A stretch of DNA of 64,000 bases from Desulfuromonadales bacterium (GTDB lineage: Bacteria; Desulfobacterota; Desulfuromonadia; Desulfuromonadales; BM103). The stretch is taken from NCBI GenBank assembly GCA_030145205.1, contig JAQYVZ010000002.1, positions 124,001 through 188,000 of the forward strand, written 5' to 3'. The first letter of the stretch is position 1. Each line of letters begins with the position of its first letter. Made by a program: the position numbers and the translations under genes. Shown one piece after another: positions 55,665 through 64,000 of the stretch. The notes below the pieces were generated by a model. That model was not told the DNA's origin. It saw only the letters and a list, made by a program, of their open reading frames with translations, and made no database searches.

Positions 55665-58600
55665 CTATTCGAAAGTCACAACATTATACCCGAACAGTCT
55701 TTCAACGTCATCCATCATTTCGTCACATGCCTGGATCTTCAAGCCATCGGGCAGCCGCACGACTGTTTCGCTGCGGTTGGGAATCACCATATGGATACGC
55801 CCTTCACACTCGCCCGGATAGCGCAACATGATCTGCTTGAGCGATTGCAGTTGACGATCTTCGAGCCCGGGCGTGGTCAGTCGAAAGTGAACCACCTGGG
55901 TCAAGCGCTCCTTGACGTCCTTCAGGGAAAAAATCTCGTTCACCAGAATCTTGTTCGCATCTTCGCCAACATCAACGACTCCCTTGACCAGCAGAGGGTC
56001 CTCGCTGGCCAGCAGGTCCGCAGCCTGGGTATAAGCTTCCGGAAACACAACCAGTTCAGCAAAACCATTCAAATCTTCCAGGGTGACAAAGGCCATGCGG
56101 TCACCCTTCTTGGTCGTCAGCATTTTCTTGCTGTTGATGATCCCGCACAGGGTCACCTCTTCCTTATCTGTGCGCTCTGCCAGACTCGCCGTATCGCAGG
56201 TTGCGAATCGCTTGATGGCTGCACTGTGCCGCGCCAGGGGATGCCCGGTAATATAGAAGCCAAGGGACTCTTTCTCGTAAGTCAGCAGCAGGTTCTCCGC
56301 CCACTCATCCACATCCGGCAACTGACCGTAAGCCTGCCCGTTCTTCTGGGTCACAATCTGCTCGCTGCCGAACAGAGACTCCTGTCCGAGCTCTTTCTCG
56401 CGCTGCAGCTTCTGGCCGGCATCCATCGCCTCTTCAAAAACGGCCATAAACTGAGATCGCTTGCCACCCAGAGAATCAAGGGCTCCGCACTTGATCAAGG
56501 CTTCGACAACCCGTTTATTAACACGGCGCAAATCCACCCGCTCACAAAAATCCTGCAGAGAGACAAAGGCACCACCTTCTTCACGACCTTCCATAATCGC
56601 TTCGACTGCTGCACCGCCGACACCCTTGACCGCGCCGAGACCGAACCGAATATCTTTCTCGTGAACTGTGAAATCCCGGCAGGAGTTGTTAATATCCGGC
56701 GGCAGGATGGCAATCTCCATCGTGCGGATCTCGTTGATGTTCTTTATGACCTTGTCCGTATTCTCCATATCTTCGGTCAGCAGGGCCGTCAGGAACTCAA
56801 CCGGATAATGCGCCTTCAGATAGGCCGTCTGATAGGCAATAAAAGCATATGCAGCCGAATGCGACTTATTGAAGCCGTACTCGGCGAACTTTTCCATCTG
56901 CTCGAAAACCGTTTCTGCTTTTTTGTGATCGAGCTTCTTTTCCTTGGCACCCGCCATGAAGGCCTTCTTCTGCTTGGCCATCTCTTCCGGCTTCTTCTTA
57001 CCCATGGCACGACGCAGAAGGTCAGCTCCGCCCAGAGTGTAGCCACCGAGTACCTGAGAGATCTGCATGACCTGCTCCTGGTAAACAATGACACCATAGG
57101 TATCCTTCAGGATCGGCTCAAGGTCGGGGAAGGCATACCCAAACTTTTCCTGGCCATGTTTTCGTTTGATAAACGAATCGACCATGCCTGAACCCAGCGG
57201 ACCGGGACGATACAGCGCCACCATCGCAATCAGGTCTTCAAAGCAGGACGGCTGCAGCTTGATCAGGTACTCTTTCATCCCGGACGATTCAAGCTGGAAC
57301 ACACCAGTGGTTTCACCGCGGCTGAGCAGATGAAACGATTTTTCGTCGTCGGAGGGGATCAGGGCGAGATCAAACTCCGGGTCACGACCCTCGCGGATCA
57401 AGCGCACCGCATTGTCGATGACGGTCAAAGTTTTCAAGCCGAGGAAATCGAACTTGACCAGGCCGATTTTCTCAACAAAATTCATGTCAAATTGCGTCAC
57501 CTGGCCGTGAGACTTCGGATCAACATACAGAGGCAGATAATCGGTCAGAGGTCGTGGTGTCACCACCACACCGGCCGCATGGGTCGACGCATGCCGGGTC
57601 AGCCCTTCCAGGGCCAGAGCGACATCAAACAGCTTCTTGACCCGAGCGTCATTACCCAACAGCTCCTTCAGACGCGGCTCCTGTTTAAGCGCATCGACAA
57701 GCTTGACTTTCTTGCCGACCGGGTTGGGAATCAGCTTGGCAATCTTGTCCACTTCACCGTACGCCAACCCCATGCCACGACCAACATCGCGGATAACCGC
57801 ACGCGCCAACATCGATCCGAACGTGATGATCTGGGCGACATTGTCGCGGCCATACTTGTCACGCACGTAGTTGATCACATCCTCACGGCCCCTGATGCAG
57901 AAGTCGACGTCGATATCAGGCATCGAAATACGCTCGGGATTCAAAAACCGTTCAAAAAGCAGGTTGTAGGGGATCGGGTCAATATCGGTAATCCGCAGGG
58001 CGTAGGCGACCAGGCTGCCGGCGGCGCTGCCGCGACCCGGACCGACCGGGATATTGTGATCCTTGGCCCAGTTGATAAAGTCGGCCACGATCAGAAAGTA
58101 CCCCGGGAATCCCATCTGATTGATAATCCCCAGTTCCTCTTCGAGGCGGGCCTGGTAAATGGCCATATCCTCTTCATCAAACGCGGGGTTGTGTTTGCGA
58201 ACTTCCGGCAGGCGTTCTTCCAGACCGCGCGCAGCATCCTCTTCCATCATCTGCGCCAGGGTCTTTCCTTCATCGACCGGATACACTGGGAAGTGGTAAT
58301 TGTCCCCCCCAACCTGCAACTCCAGATTGCAGCGCTCGGCGATAGCCACAGTATTACTGATCGCTTCGGGCGTGTCCTTGAAAAGTTCGGCCATTTCTGC
58401 AGGGGTTTTGACGTAGAACTCATCGTTCGCGAACCGCATCCGCGTCGGATCGTCCATCGTCTTTCCGGTCTGGATGCAGAGTAGAACCTCATGCGCGTAG
58501 GCATCTTGGCGAGAAAGGTAATGGCAGTCGTTGGTTGCCACCAGAGGGAGGCCGAGTTCTTTGGAAAACTCCTTTAAGCTTGCATTCACAACCCCTTGTT

Positions 58601-59156
58601 CAGGAATGAAATTTTCCTGCAGCTCCAGGTAGAGGCGATCACGGTCAAAAACGCGGGACATCTCTCCTAGCCGTTTGCGAGCATCTTCATGCCGGTTGCG
58701 GGTAATCAGGGTCGGAATCTCACCACCAAGACAGGCAGTCAAGGCGATCAGACCGTCGTTATACTCTGTCAGAAGGTTCCAGTCGATCCGCGGTCGGTAG
58801 TAGAAACCTTCCTGGTAGGCCTTGGAAACCATCCGGCAAAGGTTGCGATAACCTGTCTGGTTCTTGCAAAGGAGAATCAAATGCCCGGACGCATCGCTCG
58901 AACTGCTGACGCCACCCTTATCATGGCGAGAGCCAGGTGCGACATAAACCTCGCAGCCAATGATCGGCTTAACGCCAGCGGCGTGTGCTTTCGAGTAAAA
59001 TTCGACAGCGCCGAACATGTTGCCATGATCAGTCAGAGCCAACGCAGGCATGCGGCATTCGCGGGCTTTTTCAACCAGGTCATTAACCCGGATAGCGCCG
59101 TCAAGCAGGCTGTATTGGGAATGCACGTGCAGATGCACAAAATTGGCGTGTTGCAT
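55665..59156 (-). CDS. dnaE: DNA polymerase III alpha subunit
   Basis: A 1163-residue DnaE1-type replicative polymerase. N-terminal PHP domain (FVHLHVHSQYSLLDGAI, LTDHGNMFG), polymerase core with GPGRGSAAGSLVAYAL, MPDIDVDFCIRGRE and FDFLGLKTLTVID carrying the three catalytic Asp residues, then the beta-clamp-binding/OB region (AERTDKEEVTLCGII). Length normal. Long antisense open frames inside it are shadows. Confidence 0.98.
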   Translation of the reverse strand: MQHANFVHLHVHSQYSLLDGAIRVNDLVEKARECRMPALALTDHGNMFGAVEFYSKAHAAGVKPIIGCEVYVAPGSRHDKGGVSSSSDASGHLILLCKNQTGYRNLCRMVSKAYQEGFYYRPRIDWNLLTEYNDGLIALTACLGGEIPTLITRNRHEDARKRLGEMSRVFDRDRLYLELQENFIPEQGVVNASLKEFSKELGLPLVATNDCHYLSRQDAYAHEVLLCIQTGKTMDDPTRMRFANDEFYVKTPAEMAELFKDTPEAISNTVAIAERCNLELQVGGDNYHFPVYPVDEGKTLAQMMEEDAARGLEERLPEVRKHNPAFDEEDMAIYQARLEEELGIINQMGFPGYFLIVADFINWAKDHNIPVGPGRGSAAGSLVAYALRITDIDPIPYNLLFERFLNPERISMPDIDVDFCIRGREDVINYVRDKYGRDNVAQIITFGSMLARAVIRDVGRGMGLAYGEVDKIAKLIPNPVGKKVKLVDALKQEPRLKELLGNDARVKKLFDVALALEGLTRHASTHAAGVVVTPRPLTDYLPLYVDPKSHGQVTQFDMNFVEKIGLVKFDFLGLKTLTVIDNAVRLIREGRDPEFDLALIPSDDEKSFHLLSRGETTGVFQLESSGMKEYLIKLQPSCFEDLIAMVALYRPGPLGSGMVDSFIKRKHGQEKFGYAFPDLEPILKDTYGVIVYQEQVMQISQVLGGYTLGGADLLRRAMGKKKPEEMAKQKKAFMAGAKEKKLDHKKAETVFEQMEKFAEYGFNKSHSAAYAFIAYQTAYLKAHYPVEFLTALLTEDMENTDKVIKNINEIRTMEIAILPPDINNSCRDFTVHEKDIRFGLGAVKGVGGAAVEAIMEGREEGGAFVSLQDFCERVDLRRVNKRVVEALIKCGALDSLGGKRSQFMAVFEEAMDAGQKLQREKELGQESLFGSEQIVTQKNGQAYGQLPDVDEWAENLLLTYEKESLGFYITGHPLARHSAAIKRFATCDTASLAERTDKEEVTLCGIINSKKMLTTKKGDRMAFVTLEDLNGFAELVVFPEAYTQAADLLASEDPLLVKGVVDVGEDANKILVNEIFSLKDVKERLTQVVHFRLTTPGLEDRQLQSLKQIMLRYPGECEGRIHMVIPNRSETVVRLPDGLKIQACDEMMDDVERLFGYNVVTFE

Positions 59157-59235
59157 AAAGCGGTTATCTCAATTGTGGGGGCTGTTCAGCCCAAATGAAC
59201 CAGGGGCCGCCGACAAAGGTCATTATCAGCAGGGG

Positions 59236-59817
59236 TTAAAGTGTGTGGATGCCAAAATGCCCCAGCATCTCAACCAGGCGGATCAGGGGCAGACCGATCA
59301 ACGAGGTGTAGTCCCTGCCCTCCATGCTTTCCATAAGCGCAATGCCCAGTCCTTCTATTTTGAAGGATCCGGCACAGTCGACCGGATTCTCACGAGAGAC
59401 ATAATGACGCACCTGCTCTTCGGTGAGGCTGCGCAGCACAACGGAGAAGGTCTCGAATTCAACCTGTTGTTCCCCCGACAAACTATCCAACAGGGCGACT
59501 CCGGTGTAAAATGTGTGCCGGCGTCCCTGCATTTCCATAAGCTGCGCGACAGCCTCTTCGGCCCCACCCGGCTTACCGAGCATGCGTTGCCGGGCGTCGA
59601 CAAAGACCTGATCAGAACCAATGATCAGAGCATCAGGGTAACGCTCACGCAGGCTCATCGCCTTTTGTAATGCCTGGTGTTTGACAAACAGTTCCGGAGC
59701 AATCTCAGGATCGAGTCTCTCCTTGTACGTAGGCGCAGCAACCTGAAAAGTCAGCTCCAGCTGACGCATGAGTTGCAGACGGTATGGACTGGTCGAGGCA
59801 AGAACAAGGCTACGCAT
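59236..59817 (-). CDS. maf: Maf-family nucleotide pyrophosphatase
   Basis: A 193-residue Maf/YceF-type protein. Visible: LVLASTSPYRLQLMRQL at the N-terminus, IIGSDQVFVDARQRMLGKPG, HTFYTGVALLDS, and CAGSFKIEGLGIALMESMEG. The IIGSDQV and AGSFKIEG variants fit the YceF (7-methyl-GTP) subgroup rather than canonical Maf (SxDTxV), but this is inference. Confidence 0.9.
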   Translation of the reverse strand: MRSLVLASTSPYRLQLMRQLELTFQVAAPTYKERLDPEIAPELFVKHQALQKAMSLRERYPDALIIGSDQVFVDARQRMLGKPGGAEEAVAQLMEMQGRRHTFYTGVALLDSLSGEQQVEFETFSVVLRSLTEEQVRHYVSRENPVDCAGSFKIEGLGIALMESMEGRDYTSLIGLPLIRLVEMLGHFGIHTL

Positions 59818-59862
59818 GCGGGCTCCATCTCAGGGTCTGGACATGTTGTACCGCAGGCGTGA

Positions 59863-60189
59863 TTAAAAAGCAATGTCAACACCGCCAGATTGATTGAAAT
59901 TGAGGTCGTGGGCGCCAACGTGATGCAGTTCTTTTCTAAGCTCTCGACGAAGGACATCAGAGAAGTCATCGCCGGCCCCGTTGGCGACAGCAAAGGGCAC
60001 CTCGCGACCGATAAAAGTCAGCGAAACGTCGCCGTGGACGAACTCTACGAGAATCTCAACTTCATGGCAACCATCACCCAAAACACCCTGCATGGAAACA
60101 CCGGCCAAACCCTGACCATGTGCCTCAACCGATTGAATATCGAGATACATCTGGCCGCCATCATGACTCAAAATATCGAGATAAAGCAT
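59863..60189 (-). CDS. Small acidic protein of unknown function
   Basis: 108 residues from the ATG at 60189 (MLYLDILSHDGGQ), which has AGGAGGTG 3-4 bases ahead; the longer ORF to 60279 is less likely. The N-terminal part is rich in beta-type residues and Asp/Glu/His; the C-terminal SDVLRRELRKELHHVGAHDL is helical. No known domain recognised, no membrane segment. Lies between maf and a WYL regulator. Confidence 0.55.
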   Translation of the reverse strand: MLYLDILSHDGGQMYLDIQSVEAHGQGLAGVSMQGVLGDGCHEVEILVEFVHGDVSLTFIGREVPFAVANGAGDDFSDVLRRELRKELHHVGAHDLNFNQSGGVDIAF

Positions 60190-60305
60190 GAGCACCTCCT
60201 GGTTGAATAACTGCGTGCAGGATGAGCTTCGCGCAGGCACGAGACAGAATATGTCACACGTGTGAATTTGAAGGCACACAACCCGGCAAGGGCCGCTATA
60301 AAGGA

Positions 60306-61316
60306 CTATGCTTTGTTAATATCGAGAGCTTCCCGCAAACCATTCAGGAAAGACGTTCGGAGTGTCTCCGGCGCAAGGACTTCGACATGAGGCAGGAAAC
60401 CATATAACCAGGCCAGAATTTCGCGGCTACCACCAGCTTCAAAGGAGAGGCGCACGCTACCATCAACATCAACCACCAGCTTCTGGGACGGGTGCCAGGT
60501 CCGTTCCCGAACAAGATGTGCCACTTCCGAACCGAACCGGACAGATACCTGCATCGGCTCTTCATCAATCAAGCCGAACGCACTGCCGGTTAAGTCTTCG
60601 ACGGAAAAATCATCAGGAACATCGAACCGATTTTGCGTAACAGTCACAGTTTTAATACGATCCACCAGGAACAGCCGTAGCGCAGAACGATTATGAGCAT
60701 AGCCGCCAAGATAAAGCGCACCCTGGTAAAACAACAGCGTATAGGGATCAAACACGTAGGTTTCCGTCTGACGCAGAGCCGGCGTGTAATCCATTTCAAC
60801 CTGATACTGGAACAAAAGGGCCTGACGCAGGTGCTCCAGAATCTCCCGCTGGCTCCGGTAATCTCGCTTCCCCTGAAAACGTGGCGTCATCGCCTCGGTG
60901 ATCCGTTCGAGATGGGCAACACTGCGCGGCGGCAGACTGGAACGGATTCTGGCAAACACCTCCTCAAGGTCATCCTGAAACGGGGTACCCTCCAGAAAAC
61001 CGAGCTGATCGCGACAAAGATAAAGGGTCATCAACTCGGTGAGGGAGAAGGTTAACGGTGGTATCTGCTTAAAACCGGTCAAAAACCGGTAGACCACGCA
61101 ACCATCATCCGCACGTTCCGCAATCAAAGGGTAACCGGCGTCACCGATCGCCGTCAGGTCACGGTAAATGGTTCTTCGGGTCACTTCGCACTCTTCAGCC
61201 AGTTCATCCACGGTTGCACCGTAGCGCGCTTCGAGAATCCGGATCACATCATGCAGGCGGGCCGCCTGACTGTATTTCTTGGCCGGCTTACCCGGCTTGC
61301 GTGGAATTTTGGACAT
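60306..61316 (-). CDS. HTH-WYL domain transcriptional regulator
   Basis: 336 residues from the ATG at 61316 (MSKIPRKPGKPAKKY); a TTG four codons earlier is possible. The N-terminal winged helix (VIRILEARYGATVDELAEECEVTRRTIYRDL, key residues RRTIYRDLTAI) is DeoR/HTH_11 type. The WYL region has YNLFYQ-like YTLLFYQGALYLGGYAHNRS, and the C-terminal WCX-type domain has a VSVRFGSEVAH strand. Such proteins bind nucleic acid ligands and often regulate DNA damage or phage defence; its targets are unknown. Confidence 0.88.
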   Translation of the reverse strand: MSKIPRKPGKPAKKYSQAARLHDVIRILEARYGATVDELAEECEVTRRTIYRDLTAIGDAGYPLIAERADDGCVVYRFLTGFKQIPPLTFSLTELMTLYLCRDQLGFLEGTPFQDDLEEVFARIRSSLPPRSVAHLERITEAMTPRFQGKRDYRSQREILEHLRQALLFQYQVEMDYTPALRQTETYVFDPYTLLFYQGALYLGGYAHNRSALRLFLVDRIKTVTVTQNRFDVPDDFSVEDLTGSAFGLIDEEPMQVSVRFGSEVAHLVRERTWHPSQKLVVDVDGSVRLSFEAGGSREILAWLYGFLPHVEVLAPETLRTSFLNGLREALDINKA

Positions 61317-61436
61317 AAGAGATCTCAAGAACTTTCCAACTACTTTGAGGAAAGAGGGTCAGGATGAGGTTGACTTGAACATTACCCCCTCATCTCAACC
61401 CTTTCCCGCCAGGAGAGAGGAGGAGAAGTAAATCAG

Positions 61437-62474
61437 TTAATCGAAAATCGTGTTCTCCTGCTCCCGCACACAGATAAAGGTGGTGCGTTTGGTCAGCTCT
61501 TTCAATGCGGACGCGCCAACGTAGGTACAGGTCGACCGCAGTCCCCCGAGAACGTCCCTGATGGTTGCTTCAATCGGCCCTCGATAGGGCACCTCGACCG
61601 TCTTCCCTTCTGAAGCGCGATACTCAGCGACACCACCAGCGTGTTTCTCCATAGCCGTTTCAGAGCTCATGCCGTAATACAGCTTGTACTGCTGTCCGTC
61701 ACGTTCGACCAGTTGGCCGCCGCTTTCATCGTGTCCGGCCAGCATCCCACCCAGCATGACGAAATCAGCTCCGGCACCAAAAGCCTTGGCCACATCACCG
61801 GGACACTTGCAGCCGCCATCCGAAATAATCCGCCCACCAAGACCGTGGGCCGCATCGGCACATTCGATGACTGCTGAAAGTTGCGGATAACCAATGCCGG
61901 TTTTGAGTCGGGTGGTACATACCGAACCGGGGCCAATGCCGACTTTGACAATATCGGCACCCGACAGCAGCAGCTGTTCGACCATTTCACCCGTGACGAC
62001 ATTGCCGGCCACAATCGTCTTGTCAGGGAAATTATGACGAACCTCAGCCACAAAATCGACAAACGATTCAGCGTACCCATTGGCGACATCAATGCAGATA
62101 AAGGAAAGACCCGGATATTTCCCGAGGATCTGACTCAGTCTGAGCATATCATCTTCGGTTGCACCGGTGCTGACCATAACGCGCTCATAGATGTCTTGCT
62201 CTTTATCCGCCAGGAAGGCATCCCAATCTTCGAGACTGTAGTGTTTATGTACGGCTGTCAGCAGCTGGTGAGAAGTCAGAATTTCAGCCGTCGCGAAGGT
62301 ACCAATGGTATCCATATTCGCCGCGATCACCGGCACACCGCGCCATTGCCGCTTACTGTGCAGAAAAGTGAACTGTCTCTCCAAGTCGACATGTACCCGG
62401 CTTTTCAAGGTAGAACGCTTCGGACGAATCAAAACATCCTTGAAGCCCAGCTTGAAATCAGTTTCGACGCGCAT
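61437..62474 (-). CDS. guaC: GMP reductase
   Basis: A 345-residue IMPDH/GMPR-family enzyme that reduces GMP to IMP. Visible: [32 protein letters not shown]-type [32 protein letters not shown] (catalytic Cys), [15 protein letters not shown], and [24 protein letters not shown]. The [11 protein letters not shown] form distinguishes GMP reductase from IMP dehydrogenase. No CBS domains, as expected. Confidence 0.96.
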   Translation of the reverse strand: MRVETDFKLGFKDVLIRPKRSTLKSRVHVDLERQFTFLHSKRQWRGVPVIAANMDTIGTFATAEILTSHQLLTAVHKHYSLEDWDAFLADKEQDIYERVMVSTGATEDDMLRLSQILGKYPGLSFICIDVANGYAESFVDFVAEVRHNFPDKTIVAGNVVTGEMVEQLLLSGADIVKVGIGPGSVCTTRLKTGIGYPQLSAVIECADAAHGLGGRIISDGGCKCPGDVAKAFGAGADFVMLGGMLAGHDESGGQLVERDGQQYKLYYGMSSETAMEKHAGGVAEYRASEGKTVEVPYRGPIEATIRDVLGGLRSTCTYVGASALKELTKRTTFICVREQENTIFD

Positions 62475-62520
62475 TGCTCATCCTTTCCAACAAAAAAACA
62501 GAGAATATTGGTTCATCAAT

Positions 62521-62589
62521 TGCTTGCATGAAGTGGTATTATAAACTGGATTGATGCATCCGACAGTGAAAAATAACGCAATGCAAGCA
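62521..62589. repeat. Inverted repeat in the guaC/CDGSH divergent region
   Basis: TGCTTGCAT (62521-62529) and ATGCAAGCA (62581-62589) are perfect 9-base inverted copies, centred on the 147-base region between guaC and the CDGSH gene. A TATAAA-like box lies between them (near 62540). Could be an operator for a regulator of either gene; untested. Confidence 0.4.
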
Positions 62590-62621
62590 TGACCTTGTAT
62601 AGACCTCAGGGAGAACTTTCA

Positions 62622-62864
62622 ATGAGTCATTCAGACGAACCGACCGGTATGCCGATCCGGATCACTCTTGAACCGGGCATTTACTATCGCTGCACCTGCG
62701 GTCGTTCTCAGAACTTGCCTTTCTGCGATGGCAACCACAGCAGCAACACCCCGGCCCCGATCCGCTTTGAAATTCGCGAAAAACAGCAGGTCTTTATCTG
62801 CACGTGCGGCCAGACTGCAACCCCGCCCTTTTGCGATAGCAGTTGCGGAACAGAGCTGCGCTGA
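62622..62864 (+). CDS. CDGSH iron-sulfur domain protein, second motif degenerate
   Basis: 80 residues from the ATG at 62622 (MSHSDEPTGMP) behind AGGGAG. The first motif CTCGRSQNLPFCDGNH is a full CDGSH-type cluster site (three Cys, one His). The second, CTCGQTATPPFCDSSC, keeps the Cys residues but has Cys where the His ligand should be. Many bacterial homologues bind two 2Fe-2S clusters; here the second may differ. Function likely redox or iron related. Confidence 0.88.
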   Translation: MSHSDEPTGMPIRITLEPGIYYRCTCGRSQNLPFCDGNHSSNTPAPIRFEIREKQQVFICTCGQTATPPFCDSSCGTELR

Positions 62865-62870
62865 ACCGGG

Positions 62871-63842
62871 TCATGACGCACGAATGCTTTCAGCGACTTT
62901 CGAATAGTCTTTCAACACGCCAATCCGCTTGATCTCACGCATCATGTGGCGCAGGAAGGTTTTCTCCGTCAAACTTGGCACCTTGTCCTGTAGCTGCACT
63001 AGGGAGATCCGGTTGACAAGTGTTGGCCGGTCTGTCGTTATCGGCATGATACTGCCCTCGCGAATTTTGTCATAAACCAGGTGCGATGCAACAATGCCAA
63101 GCCCCATCTGGTTTTCAATTCCTGAAATCACCGCCTGCAAGCTGTCAACCGTCAAAACGATATTGATACTCGGCGAAATCATCTTGAAATGATGTCGAAA
63201 CCAGTTTCTCAGGGCCAGAGCATCATGTTTATAGGTAATAAATTCCGCCGATTGCAATTTCTCCGAGGTGAAATCCATTCCCAGCACCTGCTCGCAATAG
63301 TCCCTTGAACCCGCCAGAATCACCTCTTCGCTCACAATACGTCTGATGCTATAGATACTCAAATCCCCCAGGGCCGGACTCTGAGCCAGAAAGACATCAA
63401 CCATCGCAAAGTCAAGGTCGCCGCGACTTAATTGAGGAATCAGGTCTGAGGGGTCTCCTAGAGAGAGGCTGAATGTGACATCGGGAAACTCTCGGCGGAA
63501 GGACGCAATGATCGCCGGGAAATAGGTCTTGCCAAACTCGACCGGCGCCCCGATGCGTAAATGGCCGGAAGGAACCTCCCTGCCCTCGCTGATAGCGCGT
63601 ACAGCATCTTCGAGGTTTTTGAAAAAAGGTTGCAGGATCGCGTACAGGCTGTCCGCCTCTGGCGTCGGCACCAGGCGCTTGTGCAGGCGCGTAAATAAAT
63701 GGGCCTTCAGCTCTCCTTCCAACTTTTTGAGCTGCTGACTGACTGCAGACTGGGTGATATTCAAGTGACGGGCGGCATCGACGATGCTGTTGTTTGCATA
63801 GATGTAGTAAAACACCTTGAGGCGATTAAGGTCAGGAAACAT
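62871..63842 (-). CDS. LysR-family transcriptional regulator
   Basis: A 323-residue LTTR: N-terminal helix-turn-helix with DAARHLNITQSAVSQQLKKLE (key residues ITQSAVSQQLKKLE), then a ligand-binding domain starting near SGHLRIGAPVEFGKTYFP. It ends 6 bases from the convergent CDGSH gene. It is transcribed away from the gene at 63953 across a 110-base intergenic region, the usual LysR-target layout, so it probably regulates that gene. Confidence 0.92.
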   Translation of the reverse strand: MFPDLNRLKVFYYIYANNSIVDAARHLNITQSAVSQQLKKLEGELKAHLFTRLHKRLVPTPEADSLYAILQPFFKNLEDAVRAISEGREVPSGHLRIGAPVEFGKTYFPAIIASFRREFPDVTFSLSLGDPSDLIPQLSRGDLDFAMVDVFLAQSPALGDLSIYSIRRIVSEEVILAGSRDYCEQVLGMDFTSEKLQSAEFITYKHDALALRNWFRHHFKMISPSINIVLTVDSLQAVISGIENQMGLGIVASHLVYDKIREGSIMPITTDRPTLVNRISLVQLQDKVPSLTEKTFLRHMMREIKRIGVLKDYSKVAESIRAS

Positions 63843-63952
63843 TAGTCCTGCTACTCCTATGCTGTAGATAGTTTAATTTTACTAATAATCGATTCTACTG
63901 TATAAGTCAAATAACCATGAATTTAAGATAATTCCTGTAAAGGAGACCACTC
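63843..63952. promoter_or_regulatory. Divergent promoter region of the LysR gene
   Basis: AT-rich 110-base gap between two divergent starts. A LysR box of the T-N11-A type may lie here (several ATT/AAT half-sites near 63873-63900), but no single one stands out. AGGAG sits 7 bases before the ATG at 63953. Confidence 0.35.
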
Positions 63953-64000
63953 ATGGAAATTTTACTACAAGATAAAGAAGTTGCAGGGCTTGGCAAATTG
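63953..64000 (+). CDS. Start of an unidentified gene, cut by the window edge
   Basis: Sixteen codons open to the right edge: MEILLQDKEVAGLGKL, with AGGAG 7 bases before the ATG. Too short to identify. Divergent from a LysR regulator, so likely its target. Confidence 0.7.
   Translation, partial: MEILLQDKEVAGLGKL

Noticed and set aside
55611-57191. 526-codon open frame antisense to dnaE, and another at 57330-58484
   Set aside because: Same cause: GC-rich biased codons in dnaE leave the opposite strand open. No ribosome site or family signature.
59890-60210. 106-codon plus-strand frame opposite the small acidic protein
   Set aside because: The minus-strand frame has a strong AGGAGGTG site and a compact product; the plus frame has no comparable ribosome site.
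62475-62621. Purine riboswitch upstream of guaC
   Set aside because: The 147-base divergent region lacks the conserved purine-aptamer core and has no clear three-way junction.

Overview
The window is chromosomal DNA of a Gram-negative bacterium. The family content fits a deltaproteobacterium of the Geobacter/Desulfuromonas/Pelobacter type, an inference from the combination of a complete lipid A pathway with GnnA/GnnB-type genes, YicC and DUF2061-CysC proteins, an overlapping heptose operon, and WYL, Cas6 and GGDEF genes. Coding density is high, most genes lie on the minus strand, and neighbouring genes commonly overlap by 1-30 bases.

Region 1 (1-7467): a minus-strand operon for ADP-heptose and Kdo phosphorylation (kdkA, a second kinase-like gene, gmhA, an uncharacterised Rossmann-like gene, hldE, gmhB), then a broken DUF2061-CysC gene and the 5' part of yicC. 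The heptosyltransferase gene waaC is divergent and overlaps kdkA head to head. Region 2 (7468-19971): an LPS core decoration island, lower in GC in parts. It holds a kinase with a probable ATC start, a membrane-anchored tyrosine-phosphatase-like protein, an LTA-synthase-type sulfatase-fold transferase, another kinase, a nucleotidyltransferase-like/NDP-kinase-like fusion, a DUF115-like protein and a pyruvyltransferase (all plus strand). Facing it is the minus-strand operon waaG, waaP, a tandem double kinase and a second kinase with a probable ATC start. Including kdkA and its neighbour, seven proteins with eight kinase-fold domains lie in about 14 kb.

Region 3 (19972-45405): a long colinear minus-strand envelope supercluster. 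Read in the direction of transcription it is phoH, pgpH-type HD phosphodiesterase, ybeY, corC, lnt, prfB (with the classical +1 frameshift), lysS, lolC, lolD, bamA, ompH, lpxD, fabZ, lpxA, gnnA, gnnB, lpxB, msbA, a DUF374 acyltransferase-like gene, waaA, lpxK, a Trm112-like gene and waaF. It covers outer-membrane protein insertion, lipoprotein acylation and sorting, lipid A synthesis with a predicted 2,3-diamino sugar, its flipping across the inner membrane, and addition of Kdo and heptose.

Region 4 (45406-64000): housekeeping genes. These are eno with tandem terminators, a short 28-codon candidate gene with its own promoter, a membrane diguanylate cyclase, a zinc-finger protein, an orphan Cas6-like gene, tgt, an alpha-repeat protein, a cupin, trmO, rlpA, a PfkB-family kinase, accA, dnaE, maf, a small unknown gene, a WYL regulator, guaC, a CDGSH protein, a LysR regulator and the first 16 codons of a divergent gene.

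The strongest leads are the concentration of LPS kinases, the paired AGGAG-N7-ATC starts, the nucleotidyltransferase/NDPK-like fusion, the Cas6 without a visible array, and the small free-standing ORF. No tRNA, rRNA, CRISPR array or complete insertion sequence was recognised.
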